Shown: positions 27,416-38,188, counted from the stretch's first letter. The stretch: 64,000 nt of DNA from Mesorhizobium sp. M2D.F.Ca.ET.226.01.1.1 (GCF_004022705.2 NZ_RZOY02000003.1:124001-188000), one strand, 5' to 3'. The notes: a model not told the origin generated them from the sequence alone. Numbers and translations: made by a program.

Positions 27416-27850
27416 ATGCTGCGCCGTGACATTTTTCGCGCCGGTCTTGCCGGCGCCGCAAGCCTGTTCGGCCTGAGCCGGGCAAACGCGGCGGCGACTG
27501 AGGAGAAGCTGAAAGTGGCCTATCACCTCAGCGACGCGGATAAGGTCAACTTCGTGCTCGGCAACATCAAGAACCACTATGAAGGCACCGGTGGCAGTGT
27601 CGATATTGTGCTCGTGGTGCACGGTCCGGCTCTCGCCGCCTTCAAATCCAAGGGCGTTTCCGGCGCTGTCTCCAGCCGCTTTGCCGGCCTTGTCCAGCAG
27701 GGGCTCGTCCCGCAGGCCTGTGGCAACACCCTGCACGGCATGGAGATTACGCTGACCGACCTGCTGCCGGGCTTCCAGCTCGCCGAGAAGGGCGGCGTCG
27801 TGAAACTCGCCGAACTGCAGCGGCAGGGCTATGTCTATCTAAGGCCCTGA
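27416..27850 (+). CDS. Secreted DsrE-family protein
   Basis: This 144-residue protein starts RRDIFRAGLAGAASLFGLSRANA, a signal peptide with an arginine pair that could use Sec or Tat. The mature part has the DsrE/DsrF-like fold pattern (LKVAYHLSDADKVNFVLGNIKNHYEGTGG split here as HLSDADKVNFVLGNIKNH; VDIVLVVHGPAL; LPGFQLAEKGGVVKLAELQ). A single Cys (QACGNTL) is at the usual DsrE cysteine position. AAGGAGG precedes the ATG at 27416. Periplasmic DsrE proteins often occur with sulfur-oxidation genes, but none are here. It diverges from the duplicated-motif periplasmic protein. Confidence 0.82.
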   Translation: MLRRDIFRAGLAGAASLFGLSRANAAATEEKLKVAYHLSDADKVNFVLGNIKNHYEGTGGSVDIVLVVHGPALAAFKSKGVSGAVSSRFAGLVQQGLVPQACGNTLHGMEITLTDLLPGFQLAEKGGVVKLAELQRQGYVYLRP

Positions 27851-27932
27851 ACGCGCCCGCACTTGAACGCCAACACTTGAACGGAAGGCCGGCAGTGGAC
27901 TACGAAAGACGGTAACCCGGAGGCCAGCCGAC

Positions 27933-28706
27933 ATGACGACACTTGCCATCCCCGATCTTGCCGGCAAGACAGTGCTGGTCACCGGCGCCTCGACCGGCAT
28001 CGGTGCAGCACTTGCCCGTGCCTACGCGGCGCAGAAATGCCGCGTCGCGCTGCACTACAATGCCAGCCGCGCACCCGCCGAAACCGTGGCCGAATCCATC
28101 CGCGACAATGGTGGCGAGGTGTTTCTAGTCCAGGGCGATTTTTCCGTCGCCGCCGATGTGGAACGCGTCGTCGAGGACAGTGCCCAGCACTTCGGCCGGC
28201 TCGACGGCCTGGTCAACAATGCCGGCGGCATGCTCGGCCGCGTCGCCTATGCCGATCAGGACGAAGCGCATTACGACGCGGTCATGAACCTCAACGCCCG
28301 CTCGGTGCTGACCGCCTCGCGCAAGGCGATACCGTGGCTGAAGCGCCAGGGCGGCTTCATCATCAACACCACATCGATCGCCGCCCGTAATGGCGCCGGC
28401 GGCGGCGCCGGCCTCTATGGCTCGTCCAAGGCCTTCGTCTCCAACGTGACGCGCGGCATGGCGAAGGAACTGATCGGCTTCGGTATCCGCGTCAACGCGG
28501 TCGCGCCGGGCACGATCCTGACGCCCTTCCACGAACGCTATTCGAGCGCCGAGCAGATCAAGGCCATGGTCGCGACCATTCCGCAGGGGCGCGCCGGAAC
28601 GGCCGAGGATTGCGTCGGCGCCTATCTTTTCCTGTCGTCCGATCAGTTGAGCGGTTACATCATCGGCCAGGTGATCGAGGTGAACGGCGGCCAGTTGATG
28701 CCGTGA
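27933..28706 (+). CDS. SDR-family oxidoreductase
   Basis: This 257-residue NAD(P)-dependent dehydrogenase has the glycine motif TGASTGIG (about residues 17-24), NNAGG near 90, and the catalytic Ser (TTSIA), Tyr and Lys (YGSSK) near 147-168. A C-terminal GQVIEVNGGQLMP is typical of classical SDRs related to FabG. The substrate is unknown. It is followed after 51 bases by a small ABM-domain gene in the same direction, and the two may act on the same compound. Confidence 0.9.
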   Translation: MTTLAIPDLAGKTVLVTGASTGIGAALARAYAAQKCRVALHYNASRAPAETVAESIRDNGGEVFLVQGDFSVAADVERVVEDSAQHFGRLDGLVNNAGGMLGRVAYADQDEAHYDAVMNLNARSVLTASRKAIPWLKRQGGFIINTTSIAARNGAGGGAGLYGSSKAFVSNVTRGMAKELIGFGIRVNAVAPGTILTPFHERYSSAEQIKAMVATIPQGRAGTAEDCVGAYLFLSSDQLSGYIIGQVIEVNGGQLMP

Positions 28707-28757
28707 GCCGGCGGTTGCATACTTGGTGCAGCGTGCAACCCGGAGGGAGATCAAGGC

Positions 28758-29069
28758 ATGTACGGACTGATCGGCAAGATGCGGGCGGCGCGCGGCCAGC
28801 GCGATGCGGTCATGGACGTGCTGCGCGAAAGCACTGCCGCGCTCCCCGGCTGCCTGAGCTACATCATCGCCACCGATCCGGCCGACGCCGACGCCATCTG
28901 GGTCACCGAAGTGTGGACCGACCAGGCAAGCCACAAGGCCTCGCTGCAACTGCCGGAAGTCCAGGCCGCGATAGCAAAGGCGCGTCCCTTCATGGCTGGT
29001 TTCGAATTCCAGATCGAGACCCATCCCGTCGGCGGCTTCGGCCTGCCCACGCCGGAAAAGATTGGCTGA
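28758..29069 (+). CDS. Antibiotic biosynthesis monooxygenase (ABM) domain protein
   Basis: This 103-residue protein matches the ferredoxin-like ABM fold. It starts MYGLIGKMRAARGQRDAVMD, has the central LPGCLSYIIATDPADADAIW and ends with VTEVWTDQASHKASLQ, the conserved strand-helix of the family. Members act as cofactor-free monooxygenases or as dimeric heme- or quinone-binding proteins. The E-W-D pattern in TEVWTD is conserved. It follows an SDR gene. GGAGGG precedes the start. Confidence 0.85.
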   Translation: MYGLIGKMRAARGQRDAVMDVLRESTAALPGCLSYIIATDPADADAIWVTEVWTDQASHKASLQLPEVQAAIAKARPFMAGFEFQIETHPVGGFGLPTPEKIG

Positions 29070-29139
29070 TCTCTTCCCGGGGCGCGGATTTTACGCGGAG
29101 CGGGTTCGCATTTTCCCGCTCCCGGTCTAAGACCAAAAG

Positions 29140-30243
29140 ATGGATTCCTCGCTGGAGCAACCATCCCAGGACCAAGCGTCCGTTGAGCGCATGGCCCGTC
29201 TGCGCCAGCCGCGGCAATGGCTGGTGCTGCTTGTGTTTTCCCTGCTCTTCGCTGGCGCGCTGGAGCTCGCCGCCCTGCCTGCGGCGCTGCTGATCGGCCC
29301 GATGCTTGCCGCGATTCTGGCCGGCACCAACGGCGCCACGGTACGTGTGCCGCGCCCGCTGTTCGGCTCGGCCCAGGCGATCGTCGGTTGTCTCGTCGCC
29401 AGCTCGATCTCGGCCGACATCTTCCCGGTTTTCTATGCCGAATGGCCGCTTTTCCTCGCCGTGGTGGTGGCGACCGTCGCCGCCTCCAGCCTGCTCGGCT
29501 GGCTGATCAGCCGCTGGCGCATCCTGCCCGGCACCACGGCCGTCTGGGGCTCCTCGCCGGGGGCCGCCACCGCCATGGTGCTGATGGCCGGCGCCTTCGG
29601 CGCCGATCAGCGTCTCGTCGCCTTCATGCAATATCTGCGCGTCATCTTCGTTTCGATGACGGCAGCGCTGGTCGCCAAGATGTGGGTCGACACGTCCGGC
29701 GTCGTGGTGCCGCCGATCATCTGGTTTCCGCCGATCGATCCTTTTGCCTTTGCCGCCACGATTTGCATCGCGGTCGTCGGCGGTCTGACCGGAAAGCTGG
29801 TCAGGCTGCCCTCGCCTTTCTTCCTCGGCAGCTTCATTTTCGGCGCGGTGATCCATCTCGGCCTCGGCGTGCCGATGCAACTGCCGCCCTGGCTGCTGGC
29901 GATCAGCTACGCCATGGTCGGCTGGTCGATCGGCCTGAACTTCACCCGGCCGATCCTGCGCCACGCGGCGCGCGCCCTGCCGCAGATCATCGGCTCGATC
30001 GTCGCGCTGATCGCCTTTTGCGGCGGTATGGCCTTCGTCATCAGCCGCCTGCTCGGCATCGACCCGCTGACCGCCTATCTGGCGACCAGCCCCGGCGGCA
30101 TGGACAGTGTCGCCATCATCGCCGCCGCGGCGCGCAACGTCGACATCTCCTTCGTCATGGCTTTGCAGTCGGCGCGCTTCCTGGTCGTGCTGCTCATTGG
30201 GCCAAGCGTAGCCAGGCTGGTGGCGCGAAACGTCAGGGCCTGA
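29140..30243 (+). CDS. AbrB-family multi-spanning membrane protein
   Basis: This 367-residue membrane protein has about ten hydrophobic helices and the paired GPMLAAILAG (about 50-59) and GSSPGAATAMVLMAGAFG (about 135-152) motifs of the membrane AbrB/PA1993 family. The second half repeats the pattern (SPGGMDSVAIIAAAA, near 321-335). The family name comes from a weak database label and does not imply DNA binding; some members were misnamed ammonia monooxygenase. It may be a transporter. It is followed by an SDR gene 31 bases later. Confidence 0.82.
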   Translation: MDSSLEQPSQDQASVERMARLRQPRQWLVLLVFSLLFAGALELAALPAALLIGPMLAAILAGTNGATVRVPRPLFGSAQAIVGCLVASSISADIFPVFYAEWPLFLAVVVATVAASSLLGWLISRWRILPGTTAVWGSSPGAATAMVLMAGAFGADQRLVAFMQYLRVIFVSMTAALVAKMWVDTSGVVVPPIIWFPPIDPFAFAATICIAVVGGLTGKLVRLPSPFFLGSFIFGAVIHLGLGVPMQLPPWLLAISYAMVGWSIGLNFTRPILRHAARALPQIIGSIVALIAFCGGMAFVISRLLGIDPLTAYLATSPGGMDSVAIIAAAARNVDISFVMALQSARFLVVLLIGPSVARLVARNVRA

Positions 30244-30274
30244 TCCGCGCTATTGCAAGGCGGGAGCGAGGAAA

Positions 30275-31045
30275 ATGCCCATGAGCCGCCGTCCGAATGC
30301 CGTCGATCTGTCCGGCCGCGTCGCCGTGGTGACGGGCGGCGCGCAAGGCATCGGCCTTGCGGTTGCCAGGCGCCTGCTGTCGTCCGGCGCCGTCGTCGCC
30401 ATCTGGGACATCGATCAGGCCGCGATGACCAAGGCTGTCGCCGCGCTCGCTTCGCTCGGTCGTATTGAAGCCATCCTCTGCGACCAGTCGCAAATCGAGG
30501 CCGTCGATCGCGCGGCTTCCGAGACCGAGCGGACGCTCGGCCCCGTCGATCTCCTCGTCAACAATGCAGGCATTGCCGGGCCGGCGGCAACCGTTGTGGA
30601 CTACGACCCCGCTGCCTGGCGGCAGATCATCGATATCGACCTCAACGGCGTCTTCTACTGCTGCAAGCGCCTGGTGCCAGGCATGGTCGCGCGCAATTAC
30701 GGCCGCATCGTCAACATCTCCTCGGTGGCCGGCAAGGAAGGCAACCCGAATGCCGCCGCCTATTCCGCCGCCAAGGCCGGCGTGCTGGCGCTGACCAAAT
30801 CGCTCGGCAAGGAAGTCGCCGGGTACGACATCGCCGTCAATGCGCTGACGCCCTCGCCCGCCCGCACCCGCATTCTCGAACAGCTCAACGAGGCGCAGGT
30901 CGCCTATATGCTCGGCAAGGTGCCGCGCGGCCGTTTCGTCGAGGTCGAAGAGGCGGCCGCGATGATTGCCTTCATGCTGTCGGACGAGAACTCCTTCACC
31001 ACCGGCGCGACGTTCGATCTCTCCGGCGGGCGCACGACCTATTGA
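30275..31045 (+). CDS. SDR-family oxidoreductase, FabG-like
   Basis: This 256-residue enzyme has TGGAQGIG near residue 17, NNAGIAG near 97, the catalytic Ser in NISSVAG, and YSAAKAG (Tyr and Lys near 168-172). The C-terminus FTTGATFDLSGGRTTY is typical. The MPMSRRPN opening leaves two possible starts, 30275 and 30281. Its role could be a sugar or hydroxy-acid dehydrogenase; no pathway is shown by the neighbours. It converges on a LysR gene. Confidence 0.9.
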   Translation: MPMSRRPNAVDLSGRVAVVTGGAQGIGLAVARRLLSSGAVVAIWDIDQAAMTKAVAALASLGRIEAILCDQSQIEAVDRAASETERTLGPVDLLVNNAGIAGPAATVVDYDPAAWRQIIDIDLNGVFYCCKRLVPGMVARNYGRIVNISSVAGKEGNPNAAAYSAAKAGVLALTKSLGKEVAGYDIAVNALTPSPARTRILEQLNEAQVAYMLGKVPRGRFVEVEEAAAMIAFMLSDENSFTTGATFDLSGGRTTY

Positions 31046-31068
31046 TCGCAGGCAGCTCGCTGCGGAAT

Positions 31069-31956
31069 CTATCGCCCGCCTGCAAGCCGCTCTGGGAGGA
31101 AATCGACGAAGACGCGGACCTTCGGCGAGAGGTGGCGATTGGACGGCCACAGCATGCGGAACTGGCCGCGGCCGTCGATATGGTCGTCCAGCACGGTGCG
31201 CAGCCGTCCGTCGTGCAGGGCCTCCCGCACCAGGAAATCGGGCATGCAGGCGATGCCGAGCCCGGCAAGCGTCGCGCCCTTCAATGCCTCCATGTTGTTG
31301 CAGGTCAGCATAGAACGGATCTGCGGCATGGCGCTCCCGGTGATGAACGGCCAGTTGAGCAGCCTGCCGCTGTTGAGAAAACGGAAATGAATGCCGAAAT
31401 GCGCCGAAAGATTCGCCGGCGTGCCGGGCGTGCCATGGCGGTCGAGGTAGGAGGCGGCCGCGCACAGGATCATGCGAAAAGGCGCGACCGGCCGCGACAC
31501 CAACCGTGAATCGGGTAGCTCGCCGCTGCGGATCGCGACGTCGATACCTTCATCGATGACGTCGACGATGCGATCGTTGAAATCGATATCGAGCTCGATT
31601 TCCGGGTATTGCGCCATGAATTCCGACAGCACCGGCAACAGCAGATGATAGGTGACGATCGGCGTCGAGATGCGCAGCCGCCCGTGCGGCGTCTCGCGTG
31701 TCCGCGACAGCATCGCTTCGGCATCGTCGATGTCGTCAAGGATGCGGCGCACCCGCTCGTTGAACAGCTTGCCCTCTTCGGTCAGGCCGATACGCCGCGT
31801 GCTGCGCTGCAGGAGCCGCACGCCGAGCTCCTGCTCGAGCCGGGCGACGCTCTTGCCGACGGCTGAAGCCGAAATGCCGAGCGCCCGCCCCGCGCTGACG
31901 AAACTGCCGAACTCGGCGGTGCGGGCGAAAGCCAGAAGGCCGTTGAGACGATCCAT
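31069..31956 (-). CDS. LysR-family transcriptional regulator
   Basis: This 295-residue regulator has the N-terminal helix-turn-helix (LNGLLAFARTAEFGSFVSAG, then SASAVGKSVARLEQELGVR) and a C-terminal ligand-binding domain (about 90-290). The ATG at 31956 is the canonical MDRLNGLLAF start; an in-frame extension to 32010 is rejected. It diverges from the DHA2 exporter at 32102, an arrangement typical of LysR control of efflux. Confidence 0.88.
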   Translation of the reverse strand: MDRLNGLLAFARTAEFGSFVSAGRALGISASAVGKSVARLEQELGVRLLQRSTRRIGLTEEGKLFNERVRRILDDIDDAEAMLSRTRETPHGRLRISTPIVTYHLLLPVLSEFMAQYPEIELDIDFNDRIVDVIDEGIDVAIRSGELPDSRLVSRPVAPFRMILCAAASYLDRHGTPGTPANLSAHFGIHFRFLNSGRLLNWPFITGSAMPQIRSMLTCNNMEALKGATLAGLGIACMPDFLVREALHDGRLRTVLDDHIDGRGQFRMLWPSNRHLSPKVRVFVDFLPERLAGGR

Positions 31957-32101
31957 CGCTTGAATCCATTCGAGCGTTTCGTTCCGGTATGTTCGGAGAT
32001 TTAATACCATTTTGCCGGAAATGTCGCGGCCCTATCTTGTCGTTGCGATCGGCGCCGCCAGTGCGCGGCAAGCCGGCAAACCAGCTCAGATAGGAAAATC
32101 C

Positions 32102-33631
32102 ATGACTTTGATGACCAGAACCGGCCCGGCCGGCAAATGGCTCGTGCTGCTGGCGGTCTGCCTTGCCGCCATGACGATGCCGTTGAGCTTCACCGGTCCC
32201 GCCGTGGCGCTCTCGCGCATAGCCGCCGATCTCGGCGGCAGCCCGATTGAGCTCAATTGGGTGACGAATGCCTTCATGCTGACCTTCGGCGCCAGCCTGA
32301 TGGCGGCCGGAGCGCTGGCCGACAATCATGGCCGCAAGCGGATCTTCCTCATTGGCCTTGCCACCTATGTCCTTGCCGCGCTGGGCGCCACACTTGCATC
32401 CGGCATCGTCTGGTTCGACATCTTCAGGGCCCTGCAAGGTATCGGCGGTGCCGCAGCCTTCGCCGGCGGCGCCTCCGCCCTTGCCCAGGAATTCGAAGGG
32501 CAATCGCGGCTGCGCGCCTTCAGCTTTCTCGGCACCAGCTTCGGCATCGGGCTTGCCTTCGGGCCCATTGCCTCGGGCCTTCTCATCGACGCGTTCGGCT
32601 GGCGAGCGATCTTTCTGCTGGTGGCGCTGCTCGCGGTTGCCGCGGCGGTCCTGCGCGCCGTCTCCGAATCGCGCGACCCGGATGCAACCGGGCTCGACTG
32701 GGCCGGGGCCGGCACCTTCACCCTCGCGCTTGCCGCGTTGACCTGTGGCGTGCTGCTGGCGCCGCAGAACGGCTGGGCCGACCCTCTCGTCATCGCGCTG
32801 CTTGGCATGGCTGCCATCTGCTTTGGCGCGTTCGTCATTGTCGAGCGGCGGGTGCGCCGGCCGATGCTGGACCTGACGCTGTTTCGCTTCCCGCGTTTCG
32901 TCGGCGTCCAGTTCCTGGCTGCTGCGCCCGCCTATGCCTTTGTCGTCCTGCTCGTGCTCCTGCCGATCCGCTTCATCGGCATCGAAGGGATGAGCGAGAT
33001 CAAGGCGGGGCAATTGATGATCTGCCTCTCCGGACCGCTGCTGATACTGCCGCTGCTTGCCGGGCAGCTGGCGCGCTGGATCGCGCCGGCCACGATCTGC
33101 GGCGTTGGCCTGCTTGTCGCGGCCGCCGGCCTTGTCTGGCTGAGCCGTGTTCCCGCCGTGGACAGCGCGCTGGTGTCGCCGCTTGTCCTGATCGGCGTCG
33201 GCATCGCTTTGCCCTGGGGGCTGATGGACGGACTGGCCGTCAGCGTCGTGCCGAAGGAGCGTGCCGGCATGGCGGTCGGCATCTTCAACACCACCCGTGT
33301 CGCTTGCGAGGGTGTGGCGCTGGCAATCGTCATGGCGGTCCTGTCGGGTTTCGCCGCTCTGCAGCTCGGCGATCAAGGGTTGGCTCCGCCCGCCGAGGCG
33401 TCGTCGGCAGCGCAATTGCTGGTGACCGGCAATGTCGGCGGAACGGCGCAGCATCTGCCCTTGGCCGACGCCAGTGCCCTCATCCAAGCCTACGAGACGG
33501 CCTTCGACCGGCTGCTCGTTGTGCTGGCGACCATCACGTTGCTGACCGCCATCGTCGTCTTCCTCGGCCTGCGTCGCGGATCGTCGCCTGAACGAGACGC
33601 CGCACCTCTTCCGGCAGGTCAGGAAGGCTAG
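32102..33631 (+). CDS. MFS transporter, DHA2 (14-helix) drug efflux type
   Basis: This 509-residue protein has about fourteen membrane helices and DHA2 motifs, including NWVTNAFMLTFGASLMAAGA and ADNHGRKRIFLIGL (motif A, about residues 74-87). It is likely a proton-driven exporter of toxic compounds. AGGAAA precedes the ATG at 32102. It diverges from the LysR gene at 31069-31956. Substrate unknown. Confidence 0.88.
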   Translation: MTLMTRTGPAGKWLVLLAVCLAAMTMPLSFTGPAVALSRIAADLGGSPIELNWVTNAFMLTFGASLMAAGALADNHGRKRIFLIGLATYVLAALGATLASGIVWFDIFRALQGIGGAAAFAGGASALAQEFEGQSRLRAFSFLGTSFGIGLAFGPIASGLLIDAFGWRAIFLLVALLAVAAAVLRAVSESRDPDATGLDWAGAGTFTLALAALTCGVLLAPQNGWADPLVIALLGMAAICFGAFVIVERRVRRPMLDLTLFRFPRFVGVQFLAAAPAYAFVVLLVLLPIRFIGIEGMSEIKAGQLMICLSGPLLILPLLAGQLARWIAPATICGVGLLVAAAGLVWLSRVPAVDSALVSPLVLIGVGIALPWGLMDGLAVSVVPKERAGMAVGIFNTTRVACEGVALAIVMAVLSGFAALQLGDQGLAPPAEASSAAQLLVTGNVGGTAQHLPLADASALIQAYETAFDRLLVVLATITLLTAIVVFLGLRRGSSPERDAAPLPAGQEG

Positions 33632-33697
33632 CCTTTAGCCAAGGCCGGGCGCGCTCTTCCGGCCTTCTCCGGCGAGCGCCCCGCGGCCTGTCCGTTT

Positions 33698-34015
33698 TCA
33701 GCTGATGACCAGGCTTGCGATCTGCTCGCCGTCCAGCGTGAAGGCCATGTCGCCTTCGCCGTTGAAGGCATTGCCTGTCACAGCGACGCGGGCGTGGTAG
33801 ACGCCGTCGCGCTGTGCGATGCGGACGATCCGAAGATTGGATTGCGCGCCGATATTGTCCGACTGGTTCCACCGCGCGACCCCGTCGCGGCGGTGGAAAT
33901 CGCGGCCCCAGTCGCTGAGAAATGCATCGTCCGTGAATGTGTCGAGAAAGGCCGCGGTATCGCCTGCATTGGTGGCCGCGACAAAGCGGCGGATCGGATC
34001 GGGCGTGGTCATCAA
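33698..34015 (-). CDS. NTF2-like (SnoaL/YybH-type) small protein
   Basis: This 105-residue protein has the cone-shaped NTF2-like pattern: an N-terminal helix (PIRRFVAATNAGDTAAFLDTFTDDAFL) and several strands, with the conserved Asp/Trp in DWGRDFHRRDGVARW. Such proteins are small hydrolases, isomerases or binding modules. Its start overlaps the stop of the esterase gene by four bases (34012-34015), so it is translated with it. Part of the three-gene ATP-grasp cluster. Confidence 0.8.
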   Translation of the reverse strand: MMTTPDPIRRFVAATNAGDTAAFLDTFTDDAFLSDWGRDFHRRDGVARWNQSDNIGAQSNLRIVRIAQRDGVYHARVAVTGNAFNGEGDMAFTLDGEQIASLVIS

Positions 34016-34788
34016 TCCGGCCTGTGCATCAGGTCGTCATCCAGCCACCGGCCGAAGAAATAGACCAGTTGCTTGTGCCACCACGGCCAGTCATGGCTGA
34101 CATCGCCGCCCCAATAGTCGACCCAGGCGGGAATGGACTTGTCGCGCAGCACCTGTTCCAGCTCGCGCGTCTCGACAAGCATGCGCTCTTCCCAGGCGCC
34201 CTGACCGCAGCAGAAGATCAGCCTGAGCGCCCTGAGCCGCCCGAGCAGCTTCTGGTCGACGATGCCCGGCAAATAGTCGAGCGGCGAGTTGAAATAGATG
34301 TTGCCTTCCAGCGCACGGCCAAAGAAGTCGCGGGCCGAATAGACGCCGGAAAGCGAGATCACGCCGCTCGCCAGTTCCGGGAAGCGGAACACGAAATTCG
34401 ACGAATGGTAGCCGCCCATCGAGCAGCCGCTGAACAGCGGCTTGAGATTGCGCCCGCCATTGGACTTCGCGGCGACCGCCTGCAATTCCGGCAGCGCCTC
34501 CTCGCGCACATAGCGGAAATAGGCCTCGTGGCGGGCGATGCGATGCGCCGCATCGGCATGCTTGTTGAAGAAGGATTCCGAATCGATGCCGTCGAGCGTG
34601 AACAACTGGATGCGACCGGTGTCGATGAACTCGGCGAGTGCTGCGACCCCACCCGAATCCTCGAACTGGTAGAAGCGCCCCTGCGAGGTCGGGAACACCA
34701 CCACCGGGCGCCCGGCATGGCCGTAGCGCTTGTATTCCATGTCGCGACCGAGATTGCGGGCATGGCCCTTGTGATAGGAGACGTCCAT
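34012..34788 (-). CDS. Alpha/beta-hydrolase fold esterase
   Basis: This 258-residue protein matches the esterase D/PHB depolymerase-like group (COG4947 type from memory). The nucleophile elbow is GCSMGG with Ser123. A C-terminal His is likely the one in GGDVSHDWPWWH. It has no signal peptide and is predicted to be cytoplasmic. The gene starts four bases after the stop of the ATP-grasp gene and overlaps the NTF2-like gene. ATP-grasp/esterase pairs of this kind recur in bacteria. The substrate may be the product of the ligase. Confidence 0.85.
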   Translation of the reverse strand: MDVSYHKGHARNLGRDMEYKRYGHAGRPVVVFPTSQGRFYQFEDSGGVAALAEFIDTGRIQLFTLDGIDSESFFNKHADAAHRIARHEAYFRYVREEALPELQAVAAKSNGGRNLKPLFSGCSMGGYHSSNFVFRFPELASGVISLSGVYSARDFFGRALEGNIYFNSPLDYLPGIVDQKLLGRLRALRLIFCCGQGAWEERMLVETRELEQVLRDKSIPAWVDYWGGDVSHDWPWWHKQLVYFFGRWLDDDLMHRPD

Positions 34789-34792
34789 CGGC

Positions 34793-35959
34793 TCAGGCCT
34801 TTTCCGCGTGAATATAGTCGACCGCCTGGCGCAGCGCCTTCTGATCCTTCGAACGCATCTGGTAGGCGTAATTGCCCATGGCGCGGCTGAAGACCTCTTC
34901 GATGGCCTGGTGATGGACGATCTTGTCGCCGTGCGCGGCTAGCACGTCCGCATGGCTGTGCAAATAGTCGATATGGCGTTTGCGGCTGGCATAGGCGGTG
35001 AAATATTTGCCCTTGTAAGGGCCGCCGGCGGCGTCCTTGACCACCATGTCGGCCCACGCGGCATAGACGTCGATGTCGAATGTGTAATTGATGGCGTCGG
35101 TCATCCAGGCGCCGGGCGGGCGCATGTTGACCTCGAGCGCGATGATGCGATTGTCCTTGGTTTCGAACAACTCGATGTGGAAGAAGCGCTCGCGCACGTC
35201 GAACGCTTTGAGGATCTTCCGGCCCGCCTCTTCCACCGCCGGCGTGATCTCGGGGAAGCAGGTGTAGCTCATATGGCGGTCCTTGTTGACCGCATCCATG
35301 ATACTCTGGTCGTAGCGGTGGCTGGCCGCCAGCACGACCTCGCCCTCGCGGTTGACCAGGCCGTCGAAGGTCACCACCAGCCCCTCGATGAACTGCTCCA
35401 TGACGAAGGTCACGCCTTCGGGCTTGTCCCTGAAGAACTGGTCGAGCTCCCTGGCGTTGGAGATCTTGAAGGTGTTGGAGGCGCCCGACCCTGAATCCGG
35501 CTTGACCACCACCGGATAGCCGACGCGGCGGATGAAGGTCATGGCGCCGGCGCGGTCGGAGCATTTGCGCTGCGGAATGGTCTCGACGCCGCTCTTGCGG
35601 AAGAAGGCGCGCATGCGGCTCTTGCGCTTCAGATTCTTCACGAAGTCGAGCTTGGTGCCGTAGATGTTGAAGTCGGTGCGGATGTTGGCTTCGAGCTCCA
35701 GCCAGTGCTCGTTGAGCGACTCGAAGCGGTCGATCCGGCCCCATTTGTGGATGAAGTGGCCCATCGCCCTGAACACGGCGTCGTAATCTTCCATGTCGTC
35801 GATGCGATAATATTCCGAAAGCGCCAGCTTCAGCTTGCTGTTCAAACTCTCGTAAGGCGCATCGCCGATGCCAAGCACGGTGGCGCCCGCCTTCCTCAGC
35901 CGGTCGCAGAAATCGGCGCCATTGGCTGGAAAATGCGGTGAGAAGAACACGAAATTCAT
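34793..35959 (-). CDS. ATP-grasp carboxylate ligase
   Basis: This 388-residue enzyme has a short N-terminal Rossmann-like part (NFVFFSPHFPANGADFCDRL) and an ATP-grasp domain (about 105-330). Visible ligands are Lys153 in VVVKPDSGSG, Glu188 in VMEQF, Glu262 (FFHIELFETK), and Glu276 and Asn278 in IIALEVNMRPPG. Such enzymes form an acylphosphate and join it to an amine or thiol. The ATG at 35959 is the canonical start; an in-frame start at 36010 is not family-like. First gene of a tight operon with an esterase and an NTF2-like protein. Product unknown. Confidence 0.88.
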   Translation of the reverse strand: MNFVFFSPHFPANGADFCDRLRKAGATVLGIGDAPYESLNSKLKLALSEYYRIDDMEDYDAVFRAMGHFIHKWGRIDRFESLNEHWLELEANIRTDFNIYGTKLDFVKNLKRKSRMRAFFRKSGVETIPQRKCSDRAGAMTFIRRVGYPVVVKPDSGSGASNTFKISNARELDQFFRDKPEGVTFVMEQFIEGLVVTFDGLVNREGEVVLAASHRYDQSIMDAVNKDRHMSYTCFPEITPAVEEAGRKILKAFDVRERFFHIELFETKDNRIIALEVNMRPPGAWMTDAINYTFDIDVYAAWADMVVKDAAGGPYKGKYFTAYASRKRHIDYLHSHADVLAAHGDKIVHHQAIEEVFSRAMGNYAYQMRSKDQKALRQAVDYIHAEKA

Positions 35960-36128
35960 GGATGACCCCTCCCCGGCGTCTCTCATCTGTAGCCAAGCCT
36001 TCAAAACCAAGTCTGGCGCATTTGCGAGACGCGGGGAAGTCCATCCGCGTTAGGCTGGAATGAGGCGGATCGTGGTCAGCTATCCGCGGCGCTTGCCTCG
36101 GCCGGGCCGCTCCTGTAAGAGAACCGCC

Positions 36129-36248
36129 ATGACCACGCGCGTTCGCTCCGTCGCTTCCGCTCGCACCGGCTTTGCCGGCGAGACCGCGCGCGCGCTCGCT
36201 TCGACCCTGCTTCTTCTCGGCCTTATCGGCGATCGCCGGGTTCGCTGA
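36129..36248 (+). CDS. leuL: Putative leu leader peptide (39 residues)
   Basis: The frame encodes a peptide ending STLLLLGLIGDRRVR, with four consecutive leucines and a further Leu and Ile, just upstream of leuA. The position and the amino-acid bias fit a leader peptide whose translation senses leucyl-tRNA. Two hairpin pairings follow (see 36234-36295). No strong ribosome-binding site is visible before the ATG at 36129, and an earlier in-frame ATG exists at 36060, so the exact start is open. Confidence 0.6.
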   Translation: MTTRVRSVASARTGFAGETARALASTLLLLGLIGDRRVR

Positions 36249-36295
36249 AGGAGCGCCCGGCGGTCGATACCCGCCGCCTCAGGCGCATGCTCCTT
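36234..36295 (+). promoter_or_regulatory. Candidate leu attenuator hairpins
   Basis: CGCCGGG (36234-36240, inside the leader peptide end) pairs with CCCGGCG (36256-36262). GGCGG (36259-36263) can instead pair with CCGCC (36271-36275), and AAGGAGC (36248-36254) with GCTCCTT (36289-36295). The first and second pairings share bases and exclude each other, which suits attenuation. No U-tract follows the last stem, so termination, if it occurs, may be Rho-dependent. Confidence 0.5.
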
Positions 36296-36330
36296 GGCAA
36301 AGTCATATCAAGCGAACGAAATTCTGGTAG

Positions 36331-38130
<1,800 letters not shown>

Positions 38131-38188
38131 GCGCTCGGCCTCTCGAACACGGCGTGTCCGCAAGGCGCGCCCTGTTGCAAACAGACAC

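Noticed and set aside
31736..33487. A 583-residue minus-strand open frame over the DHA2 exporter
   Set aside because: The composition is arginine- and glycine-rich and the plus strand is a typical 14-helix transporter.
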